DNA of 64,000 bases from an uncultured Eubacteriales bacterium (GTDB lineage: Bacteria > Bacillota > Clostridia > Christensenellales > CAG-917). The stretch's first letter is position 1. Each line of letters starts with the position of its first letter. Positions 8,162-16,117 of this stretch are shown piece by piece. A program made the translations under genes and the position numbers. Location of the stretch: NCBI GenBank assembly GCA_900545885.1, contig URAF01000005.1:1-64000 (forward strand), given 5' to 3'. The notes below the pieces were generated by a model. The model worked only from the letters and a program-made list of their open reading frames with translations, had not been told where the DNA came from and did no database searches.

Positions 8162-8188
8162 GTCCGCGCGGAATTTTTCCGTGCGGAC
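8162..8188 (+). terminator. Hairpin after rplA
   Basis: GTCCGCGCGGAA (8162-8173) pairs with TTCCGTGCGGAC (8177-8188) with one G-U pair and a 3-base TTT loop. No T-run follows, so termination may be partial. It separates the L11-L1 unit from the promoter that drives L10-L12. Confidence 0.55.
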
Positions 8189-8237
8189 GCGGAATTGCGC
8201 TCATTCTTCCGAATTCGCACAAGTTGTGCCCATTCGG

Positions 8238-8267
8238 TTGACAATATGCCTGCGCTTTTGCTACAAT
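8238..8267 (+). promoter_or_regulatory. Promoter of rplJ-rplL
   Basis: TTGACA at 8238-8243 and TACAAT at 8262-8267 with an 18-base spacer. The predicted start near 8275 would begin the transcript just before the L10 leader, which fits the usual layout. Confidence 0.8.
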
Positions 8268-8276
8268 AAGCGCGTT

Positions 8277-8367
8277 CCTGAGACAGCAAGTGGATTTTGC
8301 CGTAAACGTTTGTGCTTGCCGAGGATGAATTCAATACCGAGTGGTATTCGTCATTCCGTGTCTTAGG
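8277..8367 (+). ncRNA. L10 ribosomal protein leader
   Basis: The 5' untranslated region before rplJ has the L10-leader pattern: CCTGAGACA (8277-8285) closes with TGTCTTAGG (8359-8367), and just inside this an AGCAAG strand pairs with CTTGCC, followed by the conserved GAGGAT bulge region. In Firmicutes this RNA binds the L10-(L12)4 complex and represses rplJL. It is followed by the rplJ ribosome binding site AAGGAGG. The pairing is seen directly; the function is from the known family. Confidence 0.8.
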
Positions 8368-8398
8368 GTGGCGAATTTTATTTTATAAGGAGGTAACA

Positions 8399-8902
8399 AT
8401 GGCATCCAAAGAAGTGCTCGAACTCAAACAACAACAGGTTGAAGAGATAAAAGCCAAAATCTCCTCTGCGAAATCCATCGTCATCATCGACTACATGGGT
8501 CTCAACGTCGCGGAAGACACCGCTTTCAGAAAGGATCTCCGCAATGCGGGAGTGGATTACCAGGTTCTCAAAAACCGTCTTGTCAAACTCGCTTTCAATG
8601 AGCTCGGCTACACCCAGTTCGACGAAGCGCTCAACGACCCCACGGCTGTTGCGTTCTCTTCCTCCGACGCTATCGCACCCGCAAGAATCATCGTTGACAA
8701 CATCAAGAAACTCAACAAGATGAAAGCTAAATGCGGTATGGTCGAAGGCGAATATCTCGATGAAAAAGGCGTCAAAGAAATCGCGTCCATTCCTTCGAGA
8801 GAAATCCTCATCGCGAAGATGCTCGGCAGCATGCTTTCTCCCATCACGGGTCTTGCTGTTTGCCTGAACAAGATAGCGGAAAACATGGAACAACAAGCGT
8901 AA
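8399..8902 (+). CDS. rplJ: 50S ribosomal protein L10
   Basis: 167 residues, L10, the stalk base that anchors L7/L12 dimers. Blocks seen are the N-terminal SAKSIVIIDYMGL strand, YQVLKNRLVKLA, and the C-terminal helix region that carries L12 binding. An upstream in-frame ATG near 8312 lies inside the leader RNA; ATG 8399 has AAGGAGGT seven bases ahead and is the real start. It is cotranscribed with rplL, 63 bases downstream. Confidence 0.97.
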   Translation: MASKEVLELKQQQVEEIKAKISSAKSIVIIDYMGLNVAEDTAFRKDLRNAGVDYQVLKNRLVKLAFNELGYTQFDEALNDPTAVAFSSSDAIAPARIIVDNIKKLNKMKAKCGMVEGEYLDEKGVKEIASIPSREILIAKMLGSMLSPITGLAVCLNKIAENMEQQA

Positions 8903-8965
8903 TCCTTACGCCCGACAATCACATCAAAATCTATACTAAAAAAATAATAAACGGAGAATATAAAA

Positions 8966-9340
8966 ATGGCAGACCTTCAAAAACTTATGGAAGAAATCAA
9001 AAGTATGACCGTCCTCGAGCTCTCGAAGTTCGTCAAAGAGCTTGAAGAGGAATTCGGCGTGAGCGCAGCAGCCCCCGTCGCAGTCGCAGCAGCAGGCGCA
9101 GCAGAAGCAGCTCCCGCAGCCGAAGAAAAGACCGAATTCGACGTTATCCTTAAAGAAGTCGGTCCCAACAAAGTCCAGGTCATAAAAGTCGTCAAAGATG
9201 CAACCGGTCTCGGCCTCGTCGAAGCAAAAGGTGTTGTCGACGGAGCACCCAAGGCAGTCAAGGAAGGCATCCCGAAGGACGCAGCGGAAGCACTCGTCGC
9301 CAAATTCAAGGAAGTCGGCGCAACCGCAGAAATCAAGTAA
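8966..9340 (+). CDS. rplL: 50S ribosomal protein L7/L12
   Basis: 124 residues. It has the N-terminal dimerisation helix (VLELSKFVKELEEEFGVS), an Ala/Pro-rich hinge (about residues 33-52) and the C-terminal factor-binding domain (EFDVILKEVGPNKVQVIKVVKDATGLGL...LVEAKGVVDGAP). It recruits elongation factors to the ribosome. A GGAG ribosome binding site precedes the start. It is the last gene of the cluster: two terminators follow, and rpoB, its usual neighbour, is not present. Confidence 0.98.
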   Translation: MADLQKLMEEIKSMTVLELSKFVKELEEEFGVSAAAPVAVAAAGAAEAAPAAEEKTEFDVILKEVGPNKVQVIKVVKDATGLGLVEAKGVVDGAPKAVKEGIPKDAAEALVAKFKEVGATAEIK

Positions 9341-9354
9341 TTTCGAGATTTACG

Positions 9355-9383
9355 ACGCCCGCCGATTTGGCGGGCGTTTCTCG
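9355..9383 (+). terminator. Rho-independent terminator after rplL
   Basis: ACGCCCGCC (9355-9363) pairs perfectly with GGCGGGCGT (9369-9377) over a 5-base loop, followed by TTTCTCGT. It closes the ribosomal cluster 15 bases after the rplL stop. Confidence 0.85.
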
Positions 9384-9401
9384 TATAGGATAATCGACCG
9401 G

Positions 9402-9447
9402 AGTGAAGGGCAGCTTGGGAGAGTGTACCTTCACTTTTTGTTTTTAG
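9402..9447 (+). terminator. Second terminator or attenuator before the TasA-like gene
   Basis: AGTGAAGG (9402-9409) pairs with CCTTCACT (9428-9435) over an 18-base loop and is followed by a T-rich run (TTTTTGTTTTT). It may be a back-up for the rplL terminator or an attenuator for the gene starting at 9518. Confidence 0.6.
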
Positions 9448-9517
9448 CCGCGCTTTTTTTGGATTTGCGGGGAGTGCGGCTTCTCCCGCGTGCGGTACGC
9501 GGTTTTTACGGAAGAAA

Positions 9518-10591
9518 ATGAAAACTGACAATCACTCCAATCTCAGAAAGGCGGCAATCGTTGTCGTCGCTTTTGCCGTTGCCGCGACGTGTTCCGTCGC
9601 AGGCACGCTTGCCGCTTTCGGCGCAACGTACACGTGGAATTCCGACTCCGCGACAACCGGCGACTTCGGCTATGAGGACACCAACTACACAATCGATATA
9701 TTCGGTGAAAACGACGTTATAGTACCGGGCGACAGCGGCCGTTCCGCATTGGCAGGACCCGATTTCGGCAATATTCCCGTTGAATGGAGCTTTTCCGTGC
9801 AGAACGATGACGGGATTCCCGCCGTATTTTATTTGCTGAACGAGGACGGAACCGTTGACGAAACGACTTTGTTTTCCACGTATTCTTTCGCGCCTCTTGC
9901 CGAATTTTACGTAAAAGGCGGGAAAGAAAGCGAAAAGTTCGCCTTATCCGACATAAGTTCCGACCCGTTAAACCTCGCGGCAGGGCTTTCTGTCGGAAGA
10001 TTGTTGTGCTGGGTGTGGCCGTCTACCTTTTATACCGACGCCGAGTGTACGGTGACAGCTTCCTCTGATGCTGTCGATGCATATGCTACATACTGCAAAG
10101 CCCTGTGCACGGGAGAATACGCATTCGACAGTGCAATAGGTAATGCTTTCACGTACAACAACGGCGGAAAAGAAACTAATTTCGCGATAGGTTGGATAAG
10201 CAACGGTGACGCAAGCGGCTACTACTGTGAATTTACCATGGAAAACCCTTTGGTTGTTGCCGACGGACTTATAAAATTCGGTGATAGCCTCGCGCACGTA
10301 GTCAACTACGACGGCACTTTCTATATTCCCGCGTCGTCCTCCGATTTGAGAGCAGGTGCGGCGGTTATGATTGTATTTTCAAATAGCAAACCCGAATTCG
10401 TCGAGAACGTAAGTTCGACACTGACAAGCGCGGGCGTTAAATTCGAAAATCTCGGCAAGTTTACTTTGAAAGGCAATCTTTTGACGCCCGACAACAGCGG
10501 CGACAGAACGATTGTCAAAATCATGTCGGACAGTCTCGGAGGTGAACGAGCCACCATAAGTCTGACGATTACCGCTACGGTTGCAGGCTGA
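9518..10591 (+). CDS. Exported TasA/camelysin-like protein with SipW-type signal peptide
   Basis: 357 residues. The N-terminus (KAAIVVVAFAVAATCSVAGT then LAAF) resembles the SipW-dependent signal peptide found in TasA and CalY/camelysin, which form extracellular fibres. The mature part starts near ATYTWNSDS and is a Thr/Asp/Gly-rich, beta-type extracellular sequence without cysteine pairs or a sorting signal. No conserved catalytic motif is visible. It ends three bases before the next gene, a degenerate SipW-like protein, which supports the TasA-type call. GGAAG precedes ATG 9518. The exact function is unknown; the fibre role is inferred. Confidence 0.6.
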   Translation: MKTDNHSNLRKAAIVVVAFAVAATCSVAGTLAAFGATYTWNSDSATTGDFGYEDTNYTIDIFGENDVIVPGDSGRSALAGPDFGNIPVEWSFSVQNDDGIPAVFYLLNEDGTVDETTLFSTYSFAPLAEFYVKGGKESEKFALSDISSDPLNLAAGLSVGRLLCWVWPSTFYTDAECTVTASSDAVDAYATYCKALCTGEYAFDSAIGNAFTYNNGGKETNFAIGWISNGDASGYYCEFTMENPLVVADGLIKFGDSLAHVVNYDGTFYIPASSSDLRAGAAVMIVFSNSKPEFVENVSSTLTSAGVKFENLGKFTLKGNLLTPDNSGDRTIVKIMSDSLGGERATISLTITATVAG

Positions 10592-10593
10592 AA

Positions 10594-11178
10594 GTGCACG
10601 TCAAAACCGACGAAAGGGCATGTTCCCGCATAATTTCATCATTGAAAACCGCACTCGATACGCTGTTTTTGTGGATTGGTACGGTTGTGCTTTGTTTTTG
10701 TCTTTTCTTTGCGATTGGAACGGTGCAGTTCGGCTTTCCGTCTTTCGGAGAGTACGGCTATCTGATTGCGGACAGAAGCGAGGACAACATATCGGCGGAA
10801 GACTTGCTTATATTCACGCCATGCGGTATAAGCGGGATTGACGAGGGCGATTATGTCGTGTACCGTGTTCCTTTCGGTGCGGAATTTGCAAGATGCATTT
10901 CCGCAGACGGTGAAAGGGCGGTAGTCGAAGGAAAAGACGGCGGCGTAACTGTAATTGCAAAATCTCTCGTGCTCGGCAAAGCAGTTAAACGCAACGCCGT
11001 TGCGGGACGTGTGATTTTGTCTGTTGCCAAAGCAAAAACCACAATCACGGTTTTGTCTTTGGTTGTCGGGGTTTGGTGCGCAATATCTCTTATCATGCCC
11101 GAAAACCGTGACAGGACGCTATTCTTGTCGGAATCGAGAGGTCATCGGCGCAATAAACGGACGTCCGACCGCACGTAA
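10594..11178 (+). CDS. SipW-like signal peptidase I homologue lacking catalytic residues
   Basis: 194 residues, GTG start two bases after the preceding stop. The topology matches SipW/ER-type signal peptidases: membrane segment near residues 20-43 (LFLWIGTVVLCFCLFFAIGT), an outside domain with DLLIFTP and IDEGDYVVYR (compare GDLxxxK and xxxGDVIxY in the family), and a second segment near 148-167 (TTITVLSLVVGVWCAISLIM). The catalytic GSMEP block is replaced by DRSEDN, and the THR block bearing the catalytic His is replaced by FARC. So both active residues of the S26B dyad appear lost. It may be a chaperone or regulator for the TasA-like neighbour, or a decaying gene. The call is by my own alignment. 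Confidence 0.55.
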   Translation: MHVKTDERACSRIISSLKTALDTLFLWIGTVVLCFCLFFAIGTVQFGFPSFGEYGYLIADRSEDNISAEDLLIFTPCGISGIDEGDYVVYRVPFGAEFARCISADGERAVVEGKDGGVTVIAKSLVLGKAVKRNAVAGRVILSVAKAKTTITVLSLVVGVWCAISLIMPENRDRTLFLSESRGHRRNKRTSDRT

Positions 11179-11235
11179 TTAAATTTTCGCTATGTGTTGA
11201 CGTGTTTTATGTTCGTCAGAGCGGTTATTAATCAT

Positions 11236-11276
11236 TAAAAAAAAGCAAACGCCCGCTTGGTCAAAGCGGGCGTTTG
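11236..11276 (-). terminator. Terminator of the hypoxanthine-DNA glycosylase gene
   Basis: CAAACGCCCGCTT (11246-11258) pairs perfectly with AAGCGGGCGTTTG (11264-11276). Read on the minus strand the 13-bp stem is followed by CTTTTTTTT (11237-11245), a classical terminator. On the plus strand it may also stop transcripts from the SipW-like gene, but the T-run there is poor. Confidence 0.85.
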
Positions 11277-11338
11277 TCTACTCAAATTATTATCTGCTCA
11301 AATTGGTTGTTAAACTATATTGTCATTAACGTATACCG

Positions 11339-11821
11339 TCATTGTGACAGAGGGTTGGACAGGTCGAGTGCCTGAAACCATACTGAATTGTCGAAACGGG
11401 GGTTTGCGGGACTTGTGGACGGCATTATTTTGCTTATGGTCGCATATTCGGGGAAATTGTCTAGGAACAGTTTTCCTGCGGTTTTACCGTTCAAAAGAAT
11501 GCGTTTTATGTCGGTATTTTTCATAATCGACGGTACGTCGGCAACGGAGTAGTTTTTTATCGTACTGTCCTGCGAGCCTGTTATTTCGCATTCCGTCACA
11601 ATATCCCACAATGCAATGCCGTGACGTAACGCAAATTCCTTTTTCTCCGCGACGCTCACGGGCATAATATCACCGAAAAACTCCGCCAGCGTTTTCCAGA
11701 AACGGTTTTGCGGGTGTCCGTAATAGAAGTTGCATTTGCGCGATTTGACGCTCGGAAAACTGCCCATAATAAGTATGCGGGCGTCGGCGTTTGCAAACGG
11801 TTGAAAACCTTGTACTTTCAT
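11339..11821 (-). CDS. Hypoxanthine/deoxyinosine-DNA glycosylase (UDG family 6-like)
   Basis: 160 residues from ATG 11821. It belongs to the uracil-DNA glycosylase superfamily, HDG branch: GSFPSVKSRK near residue 20, the YYGHPQNRFW block, and a C-terminal PSTSPANPRF block that matches the S/T-S-P-A-N motif of the active-site loop. It removes deaminated adenine (hypoxanthine) from DNA. A longer frame from GTG 11887 exists, but a TTGACA-N17-TACTCT promoter lies inside it. With that promoter the transcript would start at or next to the ATG, i.e. leaderless. It stands alone and is transcribed away from its neighbour. Confidence 0.8.
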   Translation of the reverse strand: MKVQGFQPFANADARILIMGSFPSVKSRKCNFYYGHPQNRFWKTLAEFFGDIMPVSVAEKKEFALRHGIALWDIVTECEITGSQDSTIKNYSVADVPSIMKNTDIKRILLNGKTAGKLFLDNFPEYATISKIMPSTSPANPRFDNSVWFQALDLSNPLSQ

Positions 11822-11827
11822 AAGGCG

Positions 11828-11856
11828 AGAGTACAACTTCCGACAAATTTTGTCAA
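11828..11856 (-). promoter_or_regulatory. Promoter of the glycosylase gene, with palindrome over the -35
   Basis: On the minus strand TTGACA (11856-11851) and TACTCT (11833-11828) are 17 bases apart; only six bases separate the -10 from ATG 11821. The -35 overlaps GACAAA-A-TTTGTC, a 6-bp-arm inverted repeat that could bind a regulator. Confidence 0.6.
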
Positions 11857-11966
11857 GGTTTGCGATTGTGCTTATCCTGCTGGACACGATTTTTTTTCGG
11901 TGATATTATATTGATGTTAATATGTGCGCTGCGGAGCCATTCCGACGCGGAGTGAAGAGGTACGGT

Positions 11967-13412
11967 ATGTCCGATTTTGTGAAGAAGTTCAAAAACTTCG
12001 CCTACGGCGATTTTTATCTGGCGGCGGTTGCTGCGATTGTGACCGTTGCATGGATTGCCGAAAGTGCGGAGTTCGGGTTTGTCGCGCTGGTGCTGTTAGC
12101 CTGCATTTCGCTTGTTCTGCTTGACGACATACTTCCGCTTACCGCTCCCATTTTTTATGCGATGTGCCTGATATTTTCCTCCGACGTCGCCGATTTCATA
12201 TTTATGTGGCCGACGTTCATTCCGCTCGGTATCGCCGTCGTTGTATTTGCCGTCCGCAACCGCAGCAGACTTAGAATAGGCAAAATGTTCTTTCCGCAAC
12301 TTGCCGTATCCGCGGCGTTGCTTTTGGGCGGTGTAGGAGTGGTTGCCGTATCCGATTACGTAAGAGCACTGCCGAGTGTGCTTTTCCTCGGAATAGGCAT
12401 ACTTGCGATATACGTTTTGCTTTTCCAATACGTCAAAATCGACGAAAAACGCGACATAGGACTGTTTTTCTCCAAAATGCTGATGTGGTTCGGCGTTGCA
12501 GTTATGGTCGAACTCGTCGTCGTTATAATTCGTTCTGGTCAACCGCCGTCCGAATGGGGACATATGGTGCGCGATACAGGCTGGGGCAACGAAAACAACA
12601 TTGCAACCATACTTTCGCTTACCGCACCTATGTGTTTCTATATTTCCACCCGCTACCGTCACGGCTGGGCTTACGTCGCCATGGGCGTTGTACAGTACGC
12701 AGGCATTGTACTGTCCTTCTCCCGCGGCGGAATACTCATGGCAGTGTTCACGGGTCCTGCATGCGCGATATACGCGCTCGTAAAAGCCGTCGACAAAAAG
12801 ATAACGAGCATAAGCTACGCCGTGATAATCGCCGCTTTGCTTATCTGCTTCGGGTTGGTGTTTGACAAAGTCATGGACGTTTTCAAAAGCCTGTTGGGGC
12901 AGGGGTTCGGCGTATCGGGCAGAGATTTGCTGTATGCGGAAGCATGGGACGTGTTCACGAAGTTCCCCTTCCTAGGTGCGGGCGTCGGATACAACGGTCC
13001 GAACTACGACATCAACACCATGCAGTTCTACTGGTTCCATTCAACCCTGTTCCAGGTTCTCGCCAATATGGGCGTAGTCGGATTTATAGCGTATGCGTAT
13101 TACTACATCGTCCGTTTCGGCATAGCCTTTAAAGGCTGGCGCAATCCGTTCAACATTTTCGTGATTATCGCGTGGATAGGTTTCGAGGGCTACTCCATGA
13201 TGGACACGGGTACGTTCGTACCTTTCCCGACAATGGCGCTTGTCATGACGACGGCAATGATAATGGAATTCACCAACAAAGCCGAACCCATGAAAGGCGA
13301 AGTAGACGAGTACAACAGGACTTTCAAACGTGGAGCGGTGAAAGCAAAAGCCCGTTACTACGACAGCTTTACGCCCGAGTACGCGAGAACGGCCGAAGCG
13401 CTCGCGGACTGA
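11967..13412 (+). CDS. O-antigen ligase / Wzy-like polytopic membrane protein
   Basis: 481 residues with about a dozen hydrophobic segments. The pattern fits the O-antigen ligase (Wzy_C) family: a long periplasm-side loop region after WGHMVRDTGWGNENN, SFSRGGIL, and near the C-terminus PFLGAGVGYN followed by FHSTLFQVLANMG, where the family has a catalytic or binding His. Such proteins polymerise or ligate surface polysaccharides at the outer face of the plasma membrane. I start at ATG 11967 (GAAGAGGT upstream) rather than ATG 11922, because the membrane helix then begins at residue 15. The C-terminal ~45 residues are charged and cytoplasmic. Substrate unknown. Confidence 0.75.
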   Translation: MSDFVKKFKNFAYGDFYLAAVAAIVTVAWIAESAEFGFVALVLLACISLVLLDDILPLTAPIFYAMCLIFSSDVADFIFMWPTFIPLGIAVVVFAVRNRSRLRIGKMFFPQLAVSAALLLGGVGVVAVSDYVRALPSVLFLGIGILAIYVLLFQYVKIDEKRDIGLFFSKMLMWFGVAVMVELVVVIIRSGQPPSEWGHMVRDTGWGNENNIATILSLTAPMCFYISTRYRHGWAYVAMGVVQYAGIVLSFSRGGILMAVFTGPACAIYALVKAVDKKITSISYAVIIAALLICFGLVFDKVMDVFKSLLGQGFGVSGRDLLYAEAWDVFTKFPFLGAGVGYNGPNYDINTMQFYWFHSTLFQVLANMGVVGFIAYAYYYIVRFGIAFKGWRNPFNIFVIIAWIGFEGYSMMDTGTFVPFPTMALVMTTAMIMEFTNKAEPMKGEVDEYNRTFKRGAVKAKARYYDSFTPEYARTAEALAD

Positions 13413-13743
13413 ACTAAAACCGAAAGAAACATTCGGTAGAATTTTGGCGACTTTGATTGCTTTGCGGAATTGCATTCAACCGAAAATGCCGGCTGCGCAC
13501 AATCGCAATTTCCGACAATGTTTCCGCAACTGTCTAAATGGCACCGCCGAAAGGCAAAGCATTGATAAGGCTGTTTAGAATATAGTTGTTCAGACAAGAC
13601 AGGATACAACAACAGTTTAGAACAACGACAAAAAACGCGCGTTAATACGCGCGTTTTGTAATATAAAGTAGTCGTTATGTCAAAATCGTTCTTATTGCGA
13701 TTTCAAATCTAACTGGCAGGAACGGTGATTATTGTTTCTCTTT
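13413..13743. terminator. Gene-free spacer with bidirectional terminator
   Basis: No gene is recognised here. AAAACGCGCGT (13632-13642) pairs perfectly with ACGCGCGTTTT (13647-13657) over a TAAT loop, with an A-run on the left and T-rich right side, so it can end both the plus-strand ligase and the minus-strand DUF1540 transcript. A smaller 6-bp hairpin, ACCGAA/TTCGGT, lies at 13419-13437. The rest shows no repeat or RNA gene I can name. Confidence 0.7.
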
Positions 13744-14055
13744 TCAGGAGTTTGGCGAAACTTTGGAGCGGCATTTTGTGGAGAAAAATCCGTCTTTTAC
13801 GGTAATTTTTTCCGCCGTGCAAACTCCTTTGGAATTGAGTGCGCATTCCGCCGAACACTGTACTATGCTGTCGCCTTCCGTTTCGAGGAAATCTTCGCCC
13901 GCTTCGACGTCGGCAAAGGATTGCGCAAGCGCTCCGCCTTCGCGTTTTATGCGGCTGAGGCATGCGGCGTTGTCGCCTACGGAGATTATGCCCGCTAGGC
14001 AACGGCATTTTACGTTATGTTCGCAGTTGGAAGTCTGACAAAAAATTTCTTTCAT
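13744..14055 (-). CDS. DUF1540 cysteine-rich protein, two domains
   Basis: 103 residues from ATG 14055, which follows GGAGG with proper spacing. It contains two copies of the DUF1540 pattern: CQTSNCEHN-x-KCRCLAG-IISV...C in residues 6-35 and QCSAECALNSKGVCTAEKITV...C in residues 60-95. DUF1540 proteins are small clostridial Cys-rich proteins, probably metal-binding, of unknown function. A much longer frame on this strand runs back over rplI; that part is a shadow. It is divergent from rplI. Confidence 0.85.
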   Translation of the reverse strand: MKEIFCQTSNCEHNVKCRCLAGIISVGDNAACLSRIKREGGALAQSFADVEAGEDFLETEGDSIVQCSAECALNSKGVCTAEKITVKDGFFSTKCRSKVSPNS

Positions 14056-14118
14056 ATTTATTCCTCCGTCAGTATTTTTCCCCGTTTTTCTATTTTTACA
14101 CCTGCGCGCGCAAGAGTA

Positions 14119-14148
14119 TTGAAATTTTGTCCGACTGTGTGCTATAAT
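14119..14148 (+). promoter_or_regulatory. Promoter of rplI
   Basis: TTGAAA (14119-14124) and TATAAT (14143-14148), spacer 18. It lies 18 bases before ATG 14167 with AAGGAG between. Confidence 0.8.
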
Positions 14149-14166
14149 CGTCAAAAGGAGTTTATT

Positions 14167-14613
14167 ATGAAAGTCATTCTCAATCAGGACGTTAAAGGAA
14201 CAGGCAAAAAGGGTGAAATAGTCGAAGTCAACGACGGTTACGCCCGCAATTTTCTTCTGAAAAAGAAACTTGCCACCGAAGGTACCGCACAAAACCTTTA
14301 TGTTGCGGAACAGCGCAAGAAGGCGCACGACGCCAAAGTCGCCGCCGAAAGAGCGGAAGCGACGGTCGTTGCGAACAAACTCAAAAATCTCGTGCTTACC
14401 GTAAAAGCGCGCGCGGGCGAGAACGGCGGTAAGATGTTCGGTTCCGTCACCAACGAAAACATTGCGTCGGCGCTTGCGGAAGCAGGTTTCGACATTGACA
14501 AGAAAAAAATCGAAATCAAGGAAAGCATCAGAGATTTCGGCGAATTCGAGGTGCTGGTAAGAGTGTACCCCGAAATTTCCGCACATCTCAAAATCAACGT
14601 GGTACGTGCCTGA
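14167..14613 (+). CDS. rplI: 50S ribosomal protein L9
   Basis: 148 residues, the normal L9 size. The N-terminal rRNA-binding domain shows MKVILNQDVKGTGKKGE and VNDGYARNFLLKK, the central long helix carries charged residues, and the C-terminal domain has KMFGSVTNENIA. AAGGAG precedes ATG 14167. Usually paired with dnaB/dnaC, here it instead overlaps by one base (TGATG) with a methyltransferase gene. Confidence 0.97.
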   Translation: MKVILNQDVKGTGKKGEIVEVNDGYARNFLLKKKLATEGTAQNLYVAEQRKKAHDAKVAAERAEATVVANKLKNLVLTVKARAGENGGKMFGSVTNENIASALAEAGFDIDKKKIEIKESIRDFGEFEVLVRVYPEISAHLKINVVRA

Positions 14614-15320
14614 TGACGGAGTACGCCGTTTCGCTGGGCATAGAAGACAGAACAGTTATTCAGAGCACCGAGGGCTATGCGTTTTCGCAGGACTCGGTGC
14701 TTTGCGCTAACCTGATGCGCGCAGGCACAAAAGACCGTGTTCTCGACCTCGGTTGCGGCGGCGGGATAATGAGCGTGTTGCTTGTCCTGAAAAAACAAGT
14801 TCGCGAAGTCGTGTGCGTCGACAACGACGAATATGCCGTTGACCTCTGCAAGCGAAACGCCGAACTCAACGGTTTCGCGGGCAGAATGCAGGTTGTGCAA
14901 TGTGACGTCAGGGAGTTTGCAACGGGCGAAAGAGCGGGGACGTTCGACAAAGTCGTGTGCAATCCGCCGTATTACTCGTTTGACGACGGAAACGCCGACA
15001 GCAGAAATTGCGCGGCGAAGAGAGAAGGCGTTGCCGTGCTCGAAGACTTCGTGGCTTGCGGCGCGCGTTGTCTGCGCTTTGGCGGGGACTTTACGTTGGT
15101 GCACAAAGCGGACAGGTTATGCGACGCGGTGAGCTTGTTCCGCAAATACGGACTGGAACCCAAAACCGTGACAATTGTTTTTCCGAAGCCTGATAGCGAC
15201 GCGGACATTTTCGTTATGACTGCGCGCAAAGGAGCAAAAACGGGACTTGCCGTGCACAGTCTTACCGTGCGCGACAAGGACGGACGGGAAACCGAAAGAA
15301 TAAAGGAGTTGTACCGCTGA
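14613..15320 (+). CDS. tRNA1(Val) (adenine37-N6)-methyltransferase-like protein
   Basis: 235 residues, class I SAM-dependent methyltransferase of the TrmN6/YfiC (Firmicute YabB) group. It shows VLDLGCGGGIMSVLL (SAM motif I, residue ~42), DNDEYAVDLC (motif II acid) and the N6-adenine signature NPPY near residue 115. It overlaps rplI and rsmI by one base each (TGATG), so the three are translated as a unit. In many Firmicutes the YabB-type gene also stands directly before rsmI, which supports the call. The exact tRNA target is inferred. Confidence 0.85.
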   Translation: MTEYAVSLGIEDRTVIQSTEGYAFSQDSVLCANLMRAGTKDRVLDLGCGGGIMSVLLVLKKQVREVVCVDNDEYAVDLCKRNAELNGFAGRMQVVQCDVREFATGERAGTFDKVVCNPPYYSFDDGNADSRNCAAKREGVAVLEDFVACGARCLRFGGDFTLVHKADRLCDAVSLFRKYGLEPKTVTIVFPKPDSDADIFVMTARKGAKTGLAVHSLTVRDKDGRETERIKELYR

Positions 15321-16117
15321 TGGCAAAACTGTATATTGTCGGCACGCCGATAGGGAATCTCGGCGACATAACTTTCAGGGCGGTTGAAACGCTGCGCGCC
15401 GCGGACATAATCGCCTGCGAGGATACGCGGCACAGCAAACCTTTGCTCGACCGTTTCGGTGTCACGGCGCGTACCGTCGCATATCACAAGTTTAACGAAG
15501 CGGAATGTGCTGTTAAACTGGTCGATTTTGTCAAAAGCGGTAAAAACGTTGCGTTGATAACCGACGCGGGAATGCCGTCCGTGTCCGACCCCGGAGCGGA
15601 AGTTGTCGCACTTTGCAGAAAGGAAGGCGTCGAGGTCGAAAGCGTACCGGGACCGAGTGCGGTTGCTACCGCCGTCGCGTTGAGCGGCGTGAAAAGCACG
15701 GGGTTTGTGTTCCTCGGTTTTTTGCCCGAAAAAGCGTCGGCACGCAAAGAGTACGTCAAACGCGCGGACGCCGCGGAGCTTCCTATGGTGATTTATGTCG
15801 CGCCGCACGACGTGCGCAAGGTTGCGGAATGGTTGTTGGGCGAACTCGGCGACCGTAAAGTTTATGTTGTGCGCGAACTTACCAAACTGCACGAAAGCGT
15901 GACGGAAACCACGCTTGCGGATTTCGATTGCGAGGAAAGAGGGGAGATAGTAATGATTGTGGAAGGCAGACCTGCCGTGAACGGTTTGCTGGAACTGACT
16001 CCCGAAGAACACCTCAGATTCTACATCGAGAGCGGAATGGACAAAAAAGAAGCCGTCAAAAAAGTGGCGGCGGAAAGGGGTGTACCCAAAAACGATATTT
16101 ACAAACTGTCATTCTGA
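15320..16117 (+). CDS. rsmI: 16S rRNA (cytidine1402-2'-O)-methyltransferase RsmI
   Basis: 265 residues. The N-terminal tetrapyrrole-methylase fold begins VGTPIGNLGDITFRA, followed by CEDTRHSKPLL, ALITDAGMPSVSDPGA, and VPGPSAVATAVALSG. The C-terminal helical part ends near KKVAAERGVPKNDIYK. RsmI methylates the ribose of C1402 in the decoding centre. The start overlaps the upstream methyltransferase stop. An 173-base spacer with a small bulged hairpin (16122-16161) follows. Confidence 0.96.
   Translation: MAKLYIVGTPIGNLGDITFRAVETLRAADIIACEDTRHSKPLLDRFGVTARTVAYHKFNEAECAVKLVDFVKSGKNVALITDAGMPSVSDPGAEVVALCRKEGVEVESVPGPSAVATAVALSGVKSTGFVFLGFLPEKASARKEYVKRADAAELPMVIYVAPHDVRKVAEWLLGELGDRKVYVVRELTKLHESVTETTLADFDCEERGEIVMIVEGRPAVNGLLELTPEEHLRFYIESGMDKKEAVKKVAAERGVPKNDIYKLSF

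Noticed and set aside
7395..8222. 275-residue minus-strand frame opposite rplA
   Set aside because: Shadow of L1; no features of its own.
14056..14586. N-terminal part of a 280-residue minus-strand frame over rplI
   Set aside because: Only the last 103 residues (DUF1540) have a start with GGAGG and family motifs; the rest is antisense to rplI.
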